Shown: positions 45,065 through 55,081, counted from the stretch's first letter. The stretch: 64,000 nucleotides of DNA from PGZG01 sp046292765 (GCA_046292765.1 JBKBQA010000001.1:372001-436000), one strand, 5' to 3'. Numbers and translations: made by a program. The notes: generated from the sequence alone by a model not told the origin.

Positions 45065-46675
45065 TTACTGGCGCAGCGCCCAGAGGGTCAGGCCAATACC
45101 GGCCACCAGTGCCGCGCCGGCCCAGAAAGCGGGCGCCAGCGCCGCTGCGGCCACCAGTCCCAGTCCTGCCAGCCCGCCGATCAGCTTGCGGCGATGACGA
45201 GTCAGGTCGCGGCGCATGTGATCTTCGAGCTGGCGCTGTTGGTGCGGCAGGTGACGCAGGGTTTCCAGTGCATCCCGGAACAGCTCCGGTATCTCAGGCA
45301 GCTGGGCCGCCCATTCTGGCATCCGGTCCTGCAGCTTTTTCAGCGTGGCGGTGGGGCCGTACTGCTCCAGCATCCAGCTTTCCAGCATCGGCCGGCCGAG
45401 GGTCCAGATATCCAGTTGCGGGTAGATGCTGCGACCGAGACCCTCGATGTGGACCAGGGTTTTCAGCAGCAGGATGTATTGCACCGGTGCTTCGATATGG
45501 AAACCACGGGCGGTATCGAACAGCTTCATCACCAGCGGCGCGAACTCCAACTGGTCGAGCGGCATCGACATGATCGGCTCGACGATCTCTTCCACCGCGC
45601 GCTGGAAACGTGAGCGATCCACCGGCACCGTGGTCCAGCCGGCGCGAATCACCAGATCCACCATGCCACCGTAATCACGACGCATCACCAGCAGCGCCAG
45701 ACGGCCGAGTACATCCAGATCCTGCTTCGACAATCGTCCGGCAATAGCGCAATCCACCGCCATATACTGCGGTGATTCCGGATGGGCCGGATTGACGAAA
45801 ATATTGCCGGGGTGCATATCGGCATGGAACAGGTTGTGGCGGAATACCTGGGCAAAAAAGATCTCGAAACCGCGCTCCGCCAGCAGTCGCGGCTCGATGC
45901 CGGCGGCGCGAATGCGCTCGATATCGTTTACCGGAATGCCGTAAATGCGATCCGACACCATCACCTTGCGGGTGCACAGCGCCGGATGAGTGGCGGGAAT
46001 ATGCAGCAACGGACTGAACATGAAGTGCCGGCGCATGGCTTCGGCGTTATGTGCTTCGCGCGTCAGGTCCAGCTCGCCAATGATCACATCTTCATAATCC
46101 GCCACCACGCGGGACGGACGGAAATAGCGGGCGTCCTTCCATAACCGCTCCAGCCAGGCCGCACCAAATTTCATTACCTTGAGATCACGGGCCACGGTGC
46201 GGTCGATGCCCGGGCGGATCACCTTGATCACCACTTCCTTGCCATCCGCCAGCATGGCCGCATGCACCTGGGCCACCGAGGCAGAGGCCATCGGTGTCTT
46301 GTCGAAGCGGGCGAACAATTCGCCAACGGGCTTGCCGAGCTCAAGCTCGATAATCCGTTGCGAGGCATCGGCATCAAATGGCGGCACCTGATCCTGCAGT
46401 TTTGCCAACGCGTCGGTCCATTCGCCCGGCAACAGGTCGCGCCGGGTTGCCAGCAGCTGGCCAAACTTGATAAAGATCGGCCCCAGATCCTGCAGCGCCT
46501 GGCGCAGGCGTTCGCCCTCGGACAGATGGCGCGGGCCAAACCAGCTTGAGGGCGCCAGATACTCAATCAGGATCAGCGGCTTCAGTAGCGGATGGCTCGG
46601 CAGTAACGACAGTAATCGGTAGCGGAAAACAATGTGCAGAACAAACAGGATGCGAAACACAGGCAGCATGATCAC
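45065..46675 (-). CDS. ubiB: UbiB, ubiquinone synthesis atypical kinase
   Basis: 536 aa. The KxGQ motif appears as FIKFGQLLATRRDLLP near residue 68, followed by SASVAQVHAAML and HADMHPGNIFV near residue 290, with two C-terminal membrane helices. UbiB has ATPase activity needed for coenzyme Q production and lipid handling. It overlaps the ubiJ stop by 4 bp. Confidence 0.96.
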   Translation of the reverse strand: MIMLPVFRILFVLHIVFRYRLLSLLPSHPLLKPLILIEYLAPSSWFGPRHLSEGERLRQALQDLGPIFIKFGQLLATRRDLLPGEWTDALAKLQDQVPPFDADASQRIIELELGKPVGELFARFDKTPMASASVAQVHAAMLADGKEVVIKVIRPGIDRTVARDLKVMKFGAAWLERLWKDARYFRPSRVVADYEDVIIGELDLTREAHNAEAMRRHFMFSPLLHIPATHPALCTRKVMVSDRIYGIPVNDIERIRAAGIEPRLLAERGFEIFFAQVFRHNLFHADMHPGNIFVNPAHPESPQYMAVDCAIAGRLSKQDLDVLGRLALLVMRRDYGGMVDLVIRAGWTTVPVDRSRFQRAVEEIVEPIMSMPLDQLEFAPLVMKLFDTARGFHIEAPVQYILLLKTLVHIEGLGRSIYPQLDIWTLGRPMLESWMLEQYGPTATLKKLQDRMPEWAAQLPEIPELFRDALETLRHLPHQQRQLEDHMRRDLTRHRRKLIGGLAGLGLVAAAALAPAFWAGAALVAGIGLTLWALRQ

Positions 46676-47316
46676 GCGTCTCCGCTTGGCTGCTTCAGGC
46701 GGGCGATGCGGGCGGCAAGCCGGTCGGTATCAAAGCGCAGCTCGTCCACATCCTGATTGAATTCGGCGACATCGCGGCGTAACGCCATCAGCGAGGATTC
46801 CTCGCGAAGAAAATTACCGGCTCGATCAAGAAAGGCATCAAACGCCTGGCGGGCCATGGAAAACACCCGTCGGGCGCCGTACTCGATCTGCTGGGCGAAC
46901 TCACTGCCGATCAGTGGTTCAATCAATGACGCCCAGTTCAGGTCAAGCTGCTTCATGATGGCTGTCACGCTTTGCAGCAACTCCCGGTCACCGCTGATCT
47001 GCACCGGGCCGGCCACCACGCTTTCAGCGCTTTTCCATTCAAACAGCTGGGCAGCCAGATCAATCGGACCACCCCGGACAGTGACATCAGCCTCGGCCTC
47101 GCTGCCGTGATAGAGCTCAATGCCGTCTTCGACAAGCAGGGCAAAGATCGACAACGGCGGAAAGGTCAGATGGATTGCCAGCAATCGCCCACTGTGGGCG
47201 CGCAGCTGTTCCAGCGTCAGCGAGTCCGCCTGCAGGGCGGTATTGATGGCGCGCTCCAGCGTTGCCAGCGCAGTGGCTTCGAGCAGGTTTGGCGGTCGGG
47301 TATCGCGGCTGTCCAT
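46672..47316 (-). CDS. ubiJ: UbiJ, SCP2-domain ubiquinone factor
   Basis: 214 aa. An SCP2-like lipid-binding domain (residues about 20-110; SIFALLVEDGIELYHG, ADVTVRGGPIDLAAQLF) and a C-terminal coiled coil. With UbiK it scaffolds the soluble Ubi complex. It overlaps ubiE by one base. Confidence 0.93.
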   Translation of the reverse strand: MDSRDTRPPNLLEATALATLERAINTALQADSLTLEQLRAHSGRLLAIHLTFPPLSIFALLVEDGIELYHGSEAEADVTVRGGPIDLAAQLFEWKSAESVVAGPVQISGDRELLQSVTAIMKQLDLNWASLIEPLIGSEFAQQIEYGARRVFSMARQAFDAFLDRAGNFLREESSLMALRRDVAEFNQDVDELRFDTDRLAARIARLKQPSGDA

Positions 47317-48065
47317 CAGGCTTTGAATCCTCGGTGCAGGGCAACAATGCCGCCGGTCATGTTGTAGTACTCGCAGCGAACAAAGCCGGCCTCTTCCATC
47401 ATGCCCTTGAGGGTTTCCTGATCCGGATGCATACGAATTGACTCGGCCAGATAGCGATAGGATTCCGCGTCTCCGGCCACCGCCTGGCCGAGCTTTGGCA
47501 GCACGCTGAAGGAATAGATATCGTAGAGTTTCGACAGCGGTTCGTTATTCGGTTTGGAGAACTCCAGCACCAGTAACCGTCCACCGGGCTTGAGCACCCG
47601 CAGCATGGAGCGCAGCGCCTTGTCTTTATCGGTGACATTGCGCAGACCAAAGGCGATGGTGATGCAGTTAAAGCTGTTATCGGCAAACGGCAGGGCTTCG
47701 GCATTTACCTGTACCACCTGGGTGTTGTGACCGCAGCCACTGTCCAGTAGCCGGTCACGGCCAACTCCGAGCATGGCGTCGTTAATATCGGCCAGAATCA
47801 CCTCGCCGGTGTCGCCCACCAGGCGCGAGAATTTCATCGCCAGATCACCGGTGCCACCCGCCAGATCCAGCACCCGCTGGCCGCGCCGCACGCCGGCCAG
47901 TTCAATGGTGAAGCGCTTCCACACCCGGTGAATGCCCATCGACATCAGGTCGTTCATCAGGTCGTATCGGGGCGCCACCGAGCGGAACACGCCGGCCACC
48001 CGTTTGGCCTTTTCCTGCAGCGGCACCTGCTGGTAGCCGAAGTGGGTGGTCTTGTCCTGGCTCAT
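47316..48065 (-). CDS. ubiE: Ubiquinone/menaquinone methyltransferase UbiE
   Basis: 249 aa. SAM motif VLDLAGGTGDLAMKFSR near residue 65, preceded by VAPRYDLMNDLMSMG; the post-motif FGLRNVTDKDKAL is intact. C-methylation in quinone synthesis. Its start overlaps the upstream FFLEELY gene by 4 bp. Confidence 0.97.
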   Translation of the reverse strand: MSQDKTTHFGYQQVPLQEKAKRVAGVFRSVAPRYDLMNDLMSMGIHRVWKRFTIELAGVRRGQRVLDLAGGTGDLAMKFSRLVGDTGEVILADINDAMLGVGRDRLLDSGCGHNTQVVQVNAEALPFADNSFNCITIAFGLRNVTDKDKALRSMLRVLKPGGRLLVLEFSKPNNEPLSKLYDIYSFSVLPKLGQAVAGDAESYRYLAESIRMHPDQETLKGMMEEAGFVRCEYYNMTGGIVALHRGFKA

Positions 48066-48778
48066 AGTGATGCTCCGGAGAAAGGTTCCGCAAAGGGTGC
48101 CGGGTGGCCGGCATACAGCTTCGCCATGACGGTCGCCTCGGCCCGGGTCAGTTCGGCGAGCAGGCGACCGGCGCTATCGAGCTCACGCATGGCGCCAAAG
48201 CCGCGGTCGAGGAAATCATACAGGTTGCCAAAGCCGGCCGCATGGACCGGGCGGCGTACCATGCGGAAGGTGGCCTGAATCATGCGGCCGCGGACGTAAC
48301 GGTCGACATGATGGCCCACCTCGCCAATCAGGTCGAGCTGGCGGCGGCGATCGCTCTCCCGCCCCAGCGCGCGAAAGCCCTCACTATAAAGGGCGTCGTC
48401 TAGCGCGCCATCGAGGCTGTCGTGCAGGGTATCGGTCAGCGCTTCGTCCAGCTCCTGGGTCAGGATAGCGGCCTCCAGCACAGAGGCCGAGGTGGCCATC
48501 ACCCGATCCGGCAACAGGCTGGCGGCCTTGTTCACCGCCCGGCGGATATCCCGGGCCACCGGCAGCAGGTCCTTGCCGCCATAGACCTCTTCGAGCAAGA
48601 AGCCGATGGCGGCCTGATTGGCGGGCACCGCCAGCAAGCCGGTATGGCTGCGGGTCAGGCGCTGACCCTGGTAGTCCTGCAGCCGCTGCAGCCGGGCGCG
48701 GAAACGCTGATCGTCACTGTGCTGACGCAGGGAAAAGAAGCGTTCGAGGTCCTGCTGGAGCTTTTCGTCGGCGCGCAT
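48062..48778 (-). CDS. FFLEELY-motif protein
   Basis: 238 aa, largely helical and cytosolic. The name motif is present as IGFLLEEVYGGKDLLPVARDI (residues about 57-77 in part), with Leu for the second Phe. Genes of this family usually lead the ubiE-ubiJ-ubiB cluster, as here, but no function is known. Confidence 0.75.
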   Translation of the reverse strand: MRADEKLQQDLERFFSLRQHSDDQRFRARLQRLQDYQGQRLTRSHTGLLAVPANQAAIGFLLEEVYGGKDLLPVARDIRRAVNKAASLLPDRVMATSASVLEAAILTQELDEALTDTLHDSLDGALDDALYSEGFRALGRESDRRRQLDLIGEVGHHVDRYVRGRMIQATFRMVRRPVHAAGFGNLYDFLDRGFGAMRELDSAGRLLAELTRAEATVMAKLYAGHPAPFAEPFSGASL

Positions 48779-48932
48779 GGGGAATCCTGAAAGCTGGCGG
48801 GCTGGATGATAGCACCGACGCGCTTGCAGAGGTCCTTGCCGAACGATTGGTATGTTAGTCCAGACGGCTGGCCTTGATCCTGCTTATCGATAGGAATACC
48901 GTAATACCATTCAACCATCGATGGTGTTGGTA

Positions 48933-49139
48933 ATGACCACAGTCACCGTTTCTCCCAAGTTCCAGATTGTTATTCCGCGGGATGTTCGCGAGGCTATGGG
49001 AATTGAGTCTGGCCAGAAAGTGCAGGTGCTCACCTATCAGGGCCGAATTGAACTGATACCGTTGAAGCCTATGGCTGGGCTGAAGGGGTTCTTGAAAGGA
49101 ATCGACACACAAGTCGACAGGGATGAGGACAGGGTATGA
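48933..49139 (+). CDS. vapB: AbrB/SpoVT-type antitoxin (VapB)
   Basis: 68 aa (ATG 48921 would add 4). The swapped-hairpin DNA-binding motif is TVTVSPKFQIVIPRDVREAM, with GQKVQVLTYQGRIELIP after it and an acidic tail that would block the toxin. It overlaps vapC by 4 bp. It probably represses its own promoter. Confidence 0.85.
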   Translation: MTTVTVSPKFQIVIPRDVREAMGIESGQKVQVLTYQGRIELIPLKPMAGLKGFLKGIDTQVDRDEDRV

Positions 49140-49513
49140 ATGTTGTGGACTCCTCCGCCTGGCTATCTTTTTTTGCCGGTGACCAGAATGCTGCGGTGTT
49201 TGCCGCACCCATTGAGGATGTTGTCAATTTGCTGGTGCCAAGCATCACGCTAACTGAAGTGTTCAAATGCATTCTTCGCCAGCGTGACGAGGAATCTGCG
49301 TTATTGGCTGTTGCACATATGAGCGCCGGCAGGGTGGTCGCATTGGATACGGAGCTGGCAATTGAGGCTGGTCATTACGGGGTGCAACACAAGCTGCCAC
49401 TGGCTGACAGCATCATCTATGCCACAGCAAAAAAGTATGGCGCCACAGTATGGACTCAGGATGCCGACTTCGACGGGCTGACGGGGGTGAAGTATGTTCG
49501 CAGGAAAAAATAA
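49136..49513 (+). CDS. vapC: PIN-domain toxin (VapC)
   Basis: 125 aa. All four acidic PIN residues are visible: Asp5 (VVDSSAW), Glu41 (TLTEVF), Asp91 (LADSIIYA) and Asp109/111 (TQDADF). Expected to be a Mg-dependent ribonuclease acting on tRNA or rRNA. It is 43 bp upstream of the WYL regulator and the CRISPR operon, same strand. Confidence 0.88.
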   Translation: MNVVDSSAWLSFFAGDQNAAVFAAPIEDVVNLLVPSITLTEVFKCILRQRDEESALLAVAHMSAGRVVALDTELAIEAGHYGVQHKLPLADSIIYATAKKYGATVWTQDADFDGLTGVKYVRRKK

Positions 49514-49556
49514 ATAAAATGCACTGCAGACAACAGGGATTCCGGACAGGACTGTC

Positions 49557-50516
49557 ATGAACCGTTTAGAGCGCTTCTACAAAATCCATGATCTGCTACG
49601 CCGGGCCCGACGGCCGGTGCCGATGAGTCGTCTGGAGGAGGCGCTTGAATCCAGCCGCAACACCATTACCAGAGATATCGCCTATCTGCGTGACTACTTT
49701 GGCGCGCCCATCATCTACAACCGGGAGCTGAACGGGCACCAGTATGACCCGGCCGCCCCCGTATTTGAGTTGCCGGGGTTGTGGATGAATGCCAGTGAGC
49801 TGCATGCCTTGCTGGTCTGCGAGCAGCTGCTGGAGTCTACTCAGCCCGGTTTGTTCGGCGAAAAGCTGGGGCCTCTCAAGCAGCGCATCCGCAAATTACT
49901 AGGTGATGCCAGTAGCAGCAGTGACACCTTGACCGAGCGGGTTCAGGTGCAGCGTTTTCAGATGCGCTCCGTCGATGAGCGCCTCTTCTTGCCTGTCGCT
50001 GATGCCACTCTGTCAGGTCATCAGCTTGTTTTTCAGTACCGGGGCCGCAAAAAGAACGACCAGAGCGAGCGCCATGTTGACCCTCAGCGCTTGCTTCACT
50101 ACCGCAATAACTGGTACCTGATTGCCTGGTGCTATACAGCGCAGGCCCTGCGTCAGTTCTCACTTGATCGCGTCGATCAGATACAAGTGCTGGAGGCGAA
50201 AGGTCGCCGTCTTAAAAAGGAGGAGCTGGACAGCTTCGCCAGCGCCAGCTTCGGTATCTTCTCCGGGCAGCCCACCGGCAGCGCCCATCTTCGTTTTTCT
50301 GAACAAGCCGCCCGCTGGGTTGCGGAAGAAACCTGGCACCAGGACCAGCAAGGCGAATGGCGCGAGGACGGCTATCACCTGCTGGTGCCGTACTCCGACC
50401 CCACTGAGCTGATTATGGAGATATTGCGGCATGGGCCGGATGTTGAGGTGCTTGGGCCGGGGGATTTGCGGCACGAGGTGCTGCGCCGGATTGCTCAGGC
50501 CAGGTCGTTATACTGA
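49557..50516 (+). CDS. WYL-domain transcriptional regulator
   Basis: 319 aa. N-terminal winged HTH (residues 1-60; MSRLEEALESSRNTITRDIAYL), then a WYL domain with HYRNNWYLIAWCYTAQALRQFSLDRVDQ near residues 180-208 (given here only as its core), and a WCX-like C-terminus (VEVLGPGDLRHEVLRRI). WYL proteins sense nucleic acid or nucleotide ligands and often control phage defence. Lying directly before cas1, it is the likely cas regulator. Confidence 0.85.
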   Translation: MNRLERFYKIHDLLRRARRPVPMSRLEEALESSRNTITRDIAYLRDYFGAPIIYNRELNGHQYDPAAPVFELPGLWMNASELHALLVCEQLLESTQPGLFGEKLGPLKQRIRKLLGDASSSSDTLTERVQVQRFQMRSVDERLFLPVADATLSGHQLVFQYRGRKKNDQSERHVDPQRLLHYRNNWYLIAWCYTAQALRQFSLDRVDQIQVLEAKGRRLKKEELDSFASASFGIFSGQPTGSAHLRFSEQAARWVAEETWHQDQQGEWREDGYHLLVPYSDPTELIMEILRHGPDVEVLGPGDLRHEVLRRIAQARSLY

Positions 50517-50717
50517 CATTTTGTTCAGTGGTGCAGGGTGTGGGGCAGTATGGGTGATACGCTTCATTTTCGGGGGCGATATATGCAGATATCAGATAGT
50601 AGAAGAGCCAGCAATTTAGCTGCCGAAGATTGTCTCTCTTATTCTGGAATTTTTTACTGTGCATTATTTCAGCCGGCGAGCCTTATTCCTTTTCGCAGAA
50701 TTATTGAGTGAAAGCGC
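50517..50717 (+). promoter_or_regulatory. Control region upstream of cas1
   Basis: AT-rich 201 bp. It holds a nearly perfect 16-bp palindrome GATATATGCAGATATC (50578-50593; 14/16), a candidate operator for the WYL protein. A weak promoter, TTGTCT (50630-50635)-N17-TTTACT (50653-50658), is possible. No gene seen. Confidence 0.4.
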
Positions 50718-51692
50718 ATGGATGATATTTCGCCTTCTGATTTGAAAACAATTCTCCACTCCAAACGCGCCAATATCTATTACCTTCAACATTGCCGCGT
50801 ACTGGTGAATGGTGGTCGTGTTGAGTACGTCACGGATGAAGGAAGGCAATCGTTGTACTGGAATATTCCAATAGCCAATACCACGACACTGTTGCTTGGA
50901 ACGGGGACCTCCATTACTCAAGCCGCCATGCGGGAGCTGGCCAAGGCCGGTGTCCTCGTCGGTTTTTGTGGCGGAGGAGGGACACCGCTGTTTTCTGCCA
51001 ACGAGGTAGACGTTGATGTGGCATGGTTAACGCCACAAAGTGAATACCGGCCTACTGAATACCTACAATACTGGGTGAAGTTCTGGTTTGATGAGGGGCG
51101 GCGGTTGGAGGCGGCCAAGGCTTTTCAGCTTTCACGGTTGTCCCGTATCGAAGCGTTGTGGCCAAGTCGGATGATGGCAGATGCCGGTTTTAACGTGTCC
51201 ATGCAAACGCTGAAAGCGCCTTTGGAAAAACAGCGCGATGCTATTGCTAAAGCCGAATCCACGACGGATTTACTTACTCTGGAAGCACGTTTGACGAAAA
51301 CCTTGTTCAAGCTTGCGGTACAGGCCGTGGAATATGGCGAGTTCAGCCGCGCCAAACGTGGCACGGGTACCGATCCTGCCAATCGTTTCCTGGATCATGG
51401 TAACTATTTGGCTTATGGCTTGGCGGCAACGGCGACTTGGGTGCTGGGTATCCCTCATGGCTTGGCTGTGCTCCATGGCAAAACCCGCCGTGGTGGTTTG
51501 GTATTCGATGTGGCGGATTTGATCAAGGATGCGGTGATTTTGCCCCAAGCGTTTCTATCCGCTATGCAAGGGGACGAAGAGCAGGAGTTTCGTCAGGCCT
51601 GCATTGAAAGACTGACCCGTACCGAGTCGCTTGATTTCATGATCGATACCCTGAAAGTCATTGCTCAGGACCTTGGGGGACCAGGCACATGA
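50718..51692 (+). CDS. cas1: Type I-F CRISPR integrase Cas1
   Basis: 324 aa. The metal-binding catalytic residues Glu189 (TLEARL), His253 (VLHGKT), Asp264 and Asp267 (LVFDVADLIK) are all kept at I-F spacing. It inserts new spacers at the leader end together with the Cas2 part of Cas2-3. Its TGA overlaps the cas2-3 start by 4 bp. Confidence 0.97.
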   Translation: MDDISPSDLKTILHSKRANIYYLQHCRVLVNGGRVEYVTDEGRQSLYWNIPIANTTTLLLGTGTSITQAAMRELAKAGVLVGFCGGGGTPLFSANEVDVDVAWLTPQSEYRPTEYLQYWVKFWFDEGRRLEAAKAFQLSRLSRIEALWPSRMMADAGFNVSMQTLKAPLEKQRDAIAKAESTTDLLTLEARLTKTLFKLAVQAVEYGEFSRAKRGTGTDPANRFLDHGNYLAYGLAATATWVLGIPHGLAVLHGKTRRGGLVFDVADLIKDAVILPQAFLSAMQGDEEQEFRQACIERLTRTESLDFMIDTLKVIAQDLGGPGT

Positions 51693-54600
51693 ATGTGTTG
51701 CTGGTGTCCCAGTGTAACAAGAATGCCCTGACGGAAACCCGGCGGATTCTGGATCAGTTTGCTGAGCGCAGAGGCGATCGTACTTGGCAAACGCCTATTA
51801 CTCGTGCGGGGTTGGATACGCTGCGCCGTATGCTGCGAAAGACAGCGCGCAAGAATACTGCTGTCGCCTGTCACTGGATTCGTGGCCGTGACCATAGTGA
51901 ATTGATGTGGATCGTCGGTGATGCCAGCCGTTTCAATACCCAAGGGGCGGTGCCAACCAACACCACCAGCCGGGACATCTTGCGGCAAGGCGATGAGAAC
52001 GATTGGCATAGCGGTGAAGATATTATGCTGCTGGCCGGTTTGGCCGCGCTTTTGCACGATTTGGGAAAGGCGTGTGAGGCGTTCCAGCAAAGACTATTAG
52101 GCAAGCTTGAGGGTCGTAATCTTTACAGGCATGAGTGGATTTCCTTGCGCTTGTTCGCATCTTTTGTTGGCAAGGATGATGACGCCACCTGGTTGAGTCG
52201 CCTCGAGAATCTTGCCGATGATGATGCGGTCTGGACCGCTGCCTTACAAAGGGACGGGCTCGATGCCGAGACCACGCCGCCGTTCCGGGATTTGTCGCCT
52301 TTGGCGGCGGCCATCGGCTGGCTAGTGCTGACGCACCACAGGTTACCCTTAAAGCCTGGCGAACCGGACTCGCAAGGGCAAAAGCCATTCTGGGGGGCGG
52401 CCTGCCATGTGCAAGCAGGCCAGCTACGCGACATTCCAGGCATTATTGGTGCCGATTGGAATGAAATCAGCAACAGCACGGACCCTAAACAAATTGCGCC
52501 CTATTGGTCGTTCCGGGCTCCCTTGCCGGTGGTGACGAAAAAGTGGCGAGAGCGCGCTGCCCATCTGGCCAAACGTTTGCAGCAACGGTTGCCACATTAC
52601 AGCCAGCCTTGGTTGGATAACCCCTATGTGATGCACTTGGCTCGGTTGAGCTTGATGCTAGCGGATCACCATTATTCCAGCCTGGATGAACTGCGCCACC
52701 GTGTTAGCGGTGAGCCGGGTTACCTGCTTTATGCGAATACCGATAAAAGTGGAGCCCTGAAACAAACACTGGATGAGCATTTACTGGGCGTAGAAAAACA
52801 CAGTGCCGCCGTGAGTCGCGCCTTGCCCAGCATGGTGCAATATTTACCAAGGCTGGTGCGTCACAAGGGGTTTCGTAAACGCAGTGATCATCCCCGCTTT
52901 CGCTGGCAGGATCGCGCCTTTGATCTGGCTTGCTCGTTGCGCGAGCGCAGTGAAAAACAGGGCTTTTTCGGTATTAATATGGCCTCCACTGGCTGCGGCA
53001 AGACTCTTGCCAATGGTCGTATTCTTTATGCTTTAGCTGATCCGCAACAGGGAGCCCGATTTTGTGTGGCCTTGGGTCTGCGTACGTTGACTCTGCAAAC
53101 CGGACAGGCCTATCGGGAGCGATTGAACTTAGGCGAGGATGAATTAGCCGTGCGTGTGGGCGGCACCGCCAGCCGTTCTCTATTCGATTACTACGAGCAG
53201 CAGGCAGAAAAAACCGGCTCTGCGTCTATTCAGAGTCTGATCGAAGAAGATGGGCACGTTACCTTCGAGGGCAATTTCGATTCCCATGCAGTGTTACGGC
53301 GGCTTGGCCACGATCCGAGCGCTCGCAATCTCATTGCCGCCCCGATTTTGGTTTGCACCATAGATCATCTTGTGCCCGCCACAGAAAGCACTCGGGGCGG
53401 GCGACAAATTGCCCCCATGCTGCGCCTGATGAGCAGTGATCTGGTGTTGGATGAAATCGACGACTTTGATCTGGAAGATCTGCCAGCGCTTACTCGTTTG
53501 GTGCATTGGGCCGGGTTGCTTGGCTCTCGCGTGCTGTTGTCATCCGCGACTCTGCCGCCTGCGCTGGTGCTTGGGCTGTTCGAAGCCTATCGCGATGGCC
53601 GTGCCATCTATCAGCGCAACCGGGGAGAGCCGGGCAACCCGGTGGATATCTGTTGTGCCTGGTTCGATGAACACGACCGCCAGCATGAGGGCTGCCCATC
53701 GGGAGAGACGTTTGCGGATGCTCACCATCGCTTCGCTACCCGCCGCCATCAGCGGCTGGCCAGCGACATCGTAAAGCGGCGCGCCGAACTGGCCGATATG
53801 GGAGGTCTGGGTCGCGACCGCCAGACCATTCGGGCAGCCTTGGCGGAAAAACTCCGTGACCATGCCGAAATCCTGCATGATAGGCACCACAGTAAAGATC
53901 CGCACACCGGCAAGCGTGTCAGCTTTGGGCTGATTCGCATGGCCAATATCGACCCGCTGGTGGAGGTGGCCGAAGCCTTGTTTCGGCTTGGTGCCTCTGA
54001 TGGCAAGCGTATTCACCTTTGTGTGTATCACTCCCAGCATCCTTTGTTGGTGCGCTCGGAAATTGAACAGTGTCTGGACCGTGCCTTGGATCGCCGCGAT
54101 GTCGATGCTGTCTTTTCGCTGCCGGACATTCATCATCGGCTGAATACTCATGCTGAAGACGACCAGATATTTATTGTTCTTGGCTCTCCGGTCACGGAAG
54201 TGGGGCGTGATCACGACTACGACTGGGCTGTGGTGGAGCCCTCCTCTATGCGCTCGCTCATTCAGCTTGCCGGACGCGTCTGGCGTCACCGGCATGCTGA
54301 ATGTAAAGAGCCAAACCTGGTGGTGCTGGATACCAATCTGAAGCATTTGGAGCGTGGTGATGTTCCGGCATTCTCTCGGCCGGGGTTCGAGGGTGATGGC
54401 GAATGGCGGCTTGTTAGCCACTCACTTAAAGATTTGCTGCGAGAGGACGAATGGCATGTGGTGGATGCCCGCCCACGGGTGCTTGAGGCGTCTACCCTGG
54501 AACCAAGAGCCTACCTTGCCGACCTTGAGCACGCGCGGTTGCGGTCGCAAATGCAGGAGCGGGAGCAAGACAGTGAGCCGGCGGTTATGCCTGCCGATCG

Positions 54601-55063
54601 GGCAGCCTTGTCTCCTCGCCAGCAAAAAAAACTCAAACAGGCTCCCCGACTGCCACCCCTCGGTGCCTATAGCTGGTATCGCCTGCCACGGCTCACGCTC
54701 TTGGGAGTTATGCCGCAGAAGTATCCCTTCCGTCGACAAACGATGAAACAGGAGGATCTGGTGCTTTTGCCAGACGAAAGTGGTGACAACTGGGTGCTCC
54801 ACAAGGTCTGGAAGGAGCGGCCCAGGCAGCAGGCCCTTTATATCCGGGTGGAAACAAGCCAGATGCAGCGTGTGGAGCTGGATTGCCAAGAGCGCATCCA
54901 GTCTTGGGCTGTGCCGGATTATCTAGCGGCTCTGGCAGAGCTGGCCGACAACAAAGGAATGGCGCTTGAGCGAGCGGCTGAGACCTTTGGGGTTGTGACC
55001 GTTCCAGAAAGCTCCCAAGGCTGGCGGTTTCATCCAGTCTTGGGGTTTTCGAAGAGGCTATGA
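51689..55063 (+). CDS. cas3: Cas2-3 fusion nuclease-helicase, type I-F
   Basis: 1124 aa. N-terminal Cas2 domain (about 1-95), HD nuclease with LLHDLGKACEAFQ near residue 118, SF2 helicase with Walker A STGCGKTLAN near 433, DEIDD near 589, SSATLPP near 616 and motif VI QLAGRVWRHRH near 858, then the accessory C-domain. It degrades DNA bound by the Csy complex and joins Cas1 in adaptation. All motifs look active. After it comes a 446-bp gap before csy1. Confidence 0.97.
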   Translation: MNVLLVSQCNKNALTETRRILDQFAERRGDRTWQTPITRAGLDTLRRMLRKTARKNTAVACHWIRGRDHSELMWIVGDASRFNTQGAVPTNTTSRDILRQGDENDWHSGEDIMLLAGLAALLHDLGKACEAFQQRLLGKLEGRNLYRHEWISLRLFASFVGKDDDATWLSRLENLADDDAVWTAALQRDGLDAETTPPFRDLSPLAAAIGWLVLTHHRLPLKPGEPDSQGQKPFWGAACHVQAGQLRDIPGIIGADWNEISNSTDPKQIAPYWSFRAPLPVVTKKWRERAAHLAKRLQQRLPHYSQPWLDNPYVMHLARLSLMLADHHYSSLDELRHRVSGEPGYLLYANTDKSGALKQTLDEHLLGVEKHSAAVSRALPSMVQYLPRLVRHKGFRKRSDHPRFRWQDRAFDLACSLRERSEKQGFFGINMASTGCGKTLANGRILYALADPQQGARFCVALGLRTLTLQTGQAYRERLNLGEDELAVRVGGTASRSLFDYYEQQAEKTGSASIQSLIEEDGHVTFEGNFDSHAVLRRLGHDPSARNLIAAPILVCTIDHLVPATESTRGGRQIAPMLRLMSSDLVLDEIDDFDLEDLPALTRLVHWAGLLGSRVLLSSATLPPALVLGLFEAYRDGRAIYQRNRGEPGNPVDICCAWFDEHDRQHEGCPSGETFADAHHRFATRRHQRLASDIVKRRAELADMGGLGRDRQTIRAALAEKLRDHAEILHDRHHSKDPHTGKRVSFGLIRMANIDPLVEVAEALFRLGASDGKRIHLCVYHSQHPLLVRSEIEQCLDRALDRRDVDAVFSLPDIHHRLNTHAEDDQIFIVLGSPVTEVGRDHDYDWAVVEPSSMRSLIQLAGRVWRHRHAECKEPNLVVLDTNLKHLERGDVPAFSRPGFEGDGEWRLVSHSLKDLLREDEWHVVDARPRVLEASTLEPRAYLADLEHARLRSQMQEREQDSEPAVMPADRAALSPRQQKKLKQAPRLPPLGAYSWYRLPRLTLLGVMPQKYPFRRQTMKQEDLVLLPDESGDNWVLHKVWKERPRQQALYIRVETSQMQRVELDCQERIQSWAVPDYLAALAELADNKGMALERAAETFGVVTVPESSQGWRFHPVLGFSKRL

Positions 55064-55081
55064 GGTTGAAAGGAGGGTTAT

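Noticed and set aside
50620..50636. GCTGCCGAAG near cas1, partly like both the CRISPR repeat and the mini-array spacer
   Set aside because: The alignment to the spacer needs a gap, and there is no proper PAM in register; probably chance.
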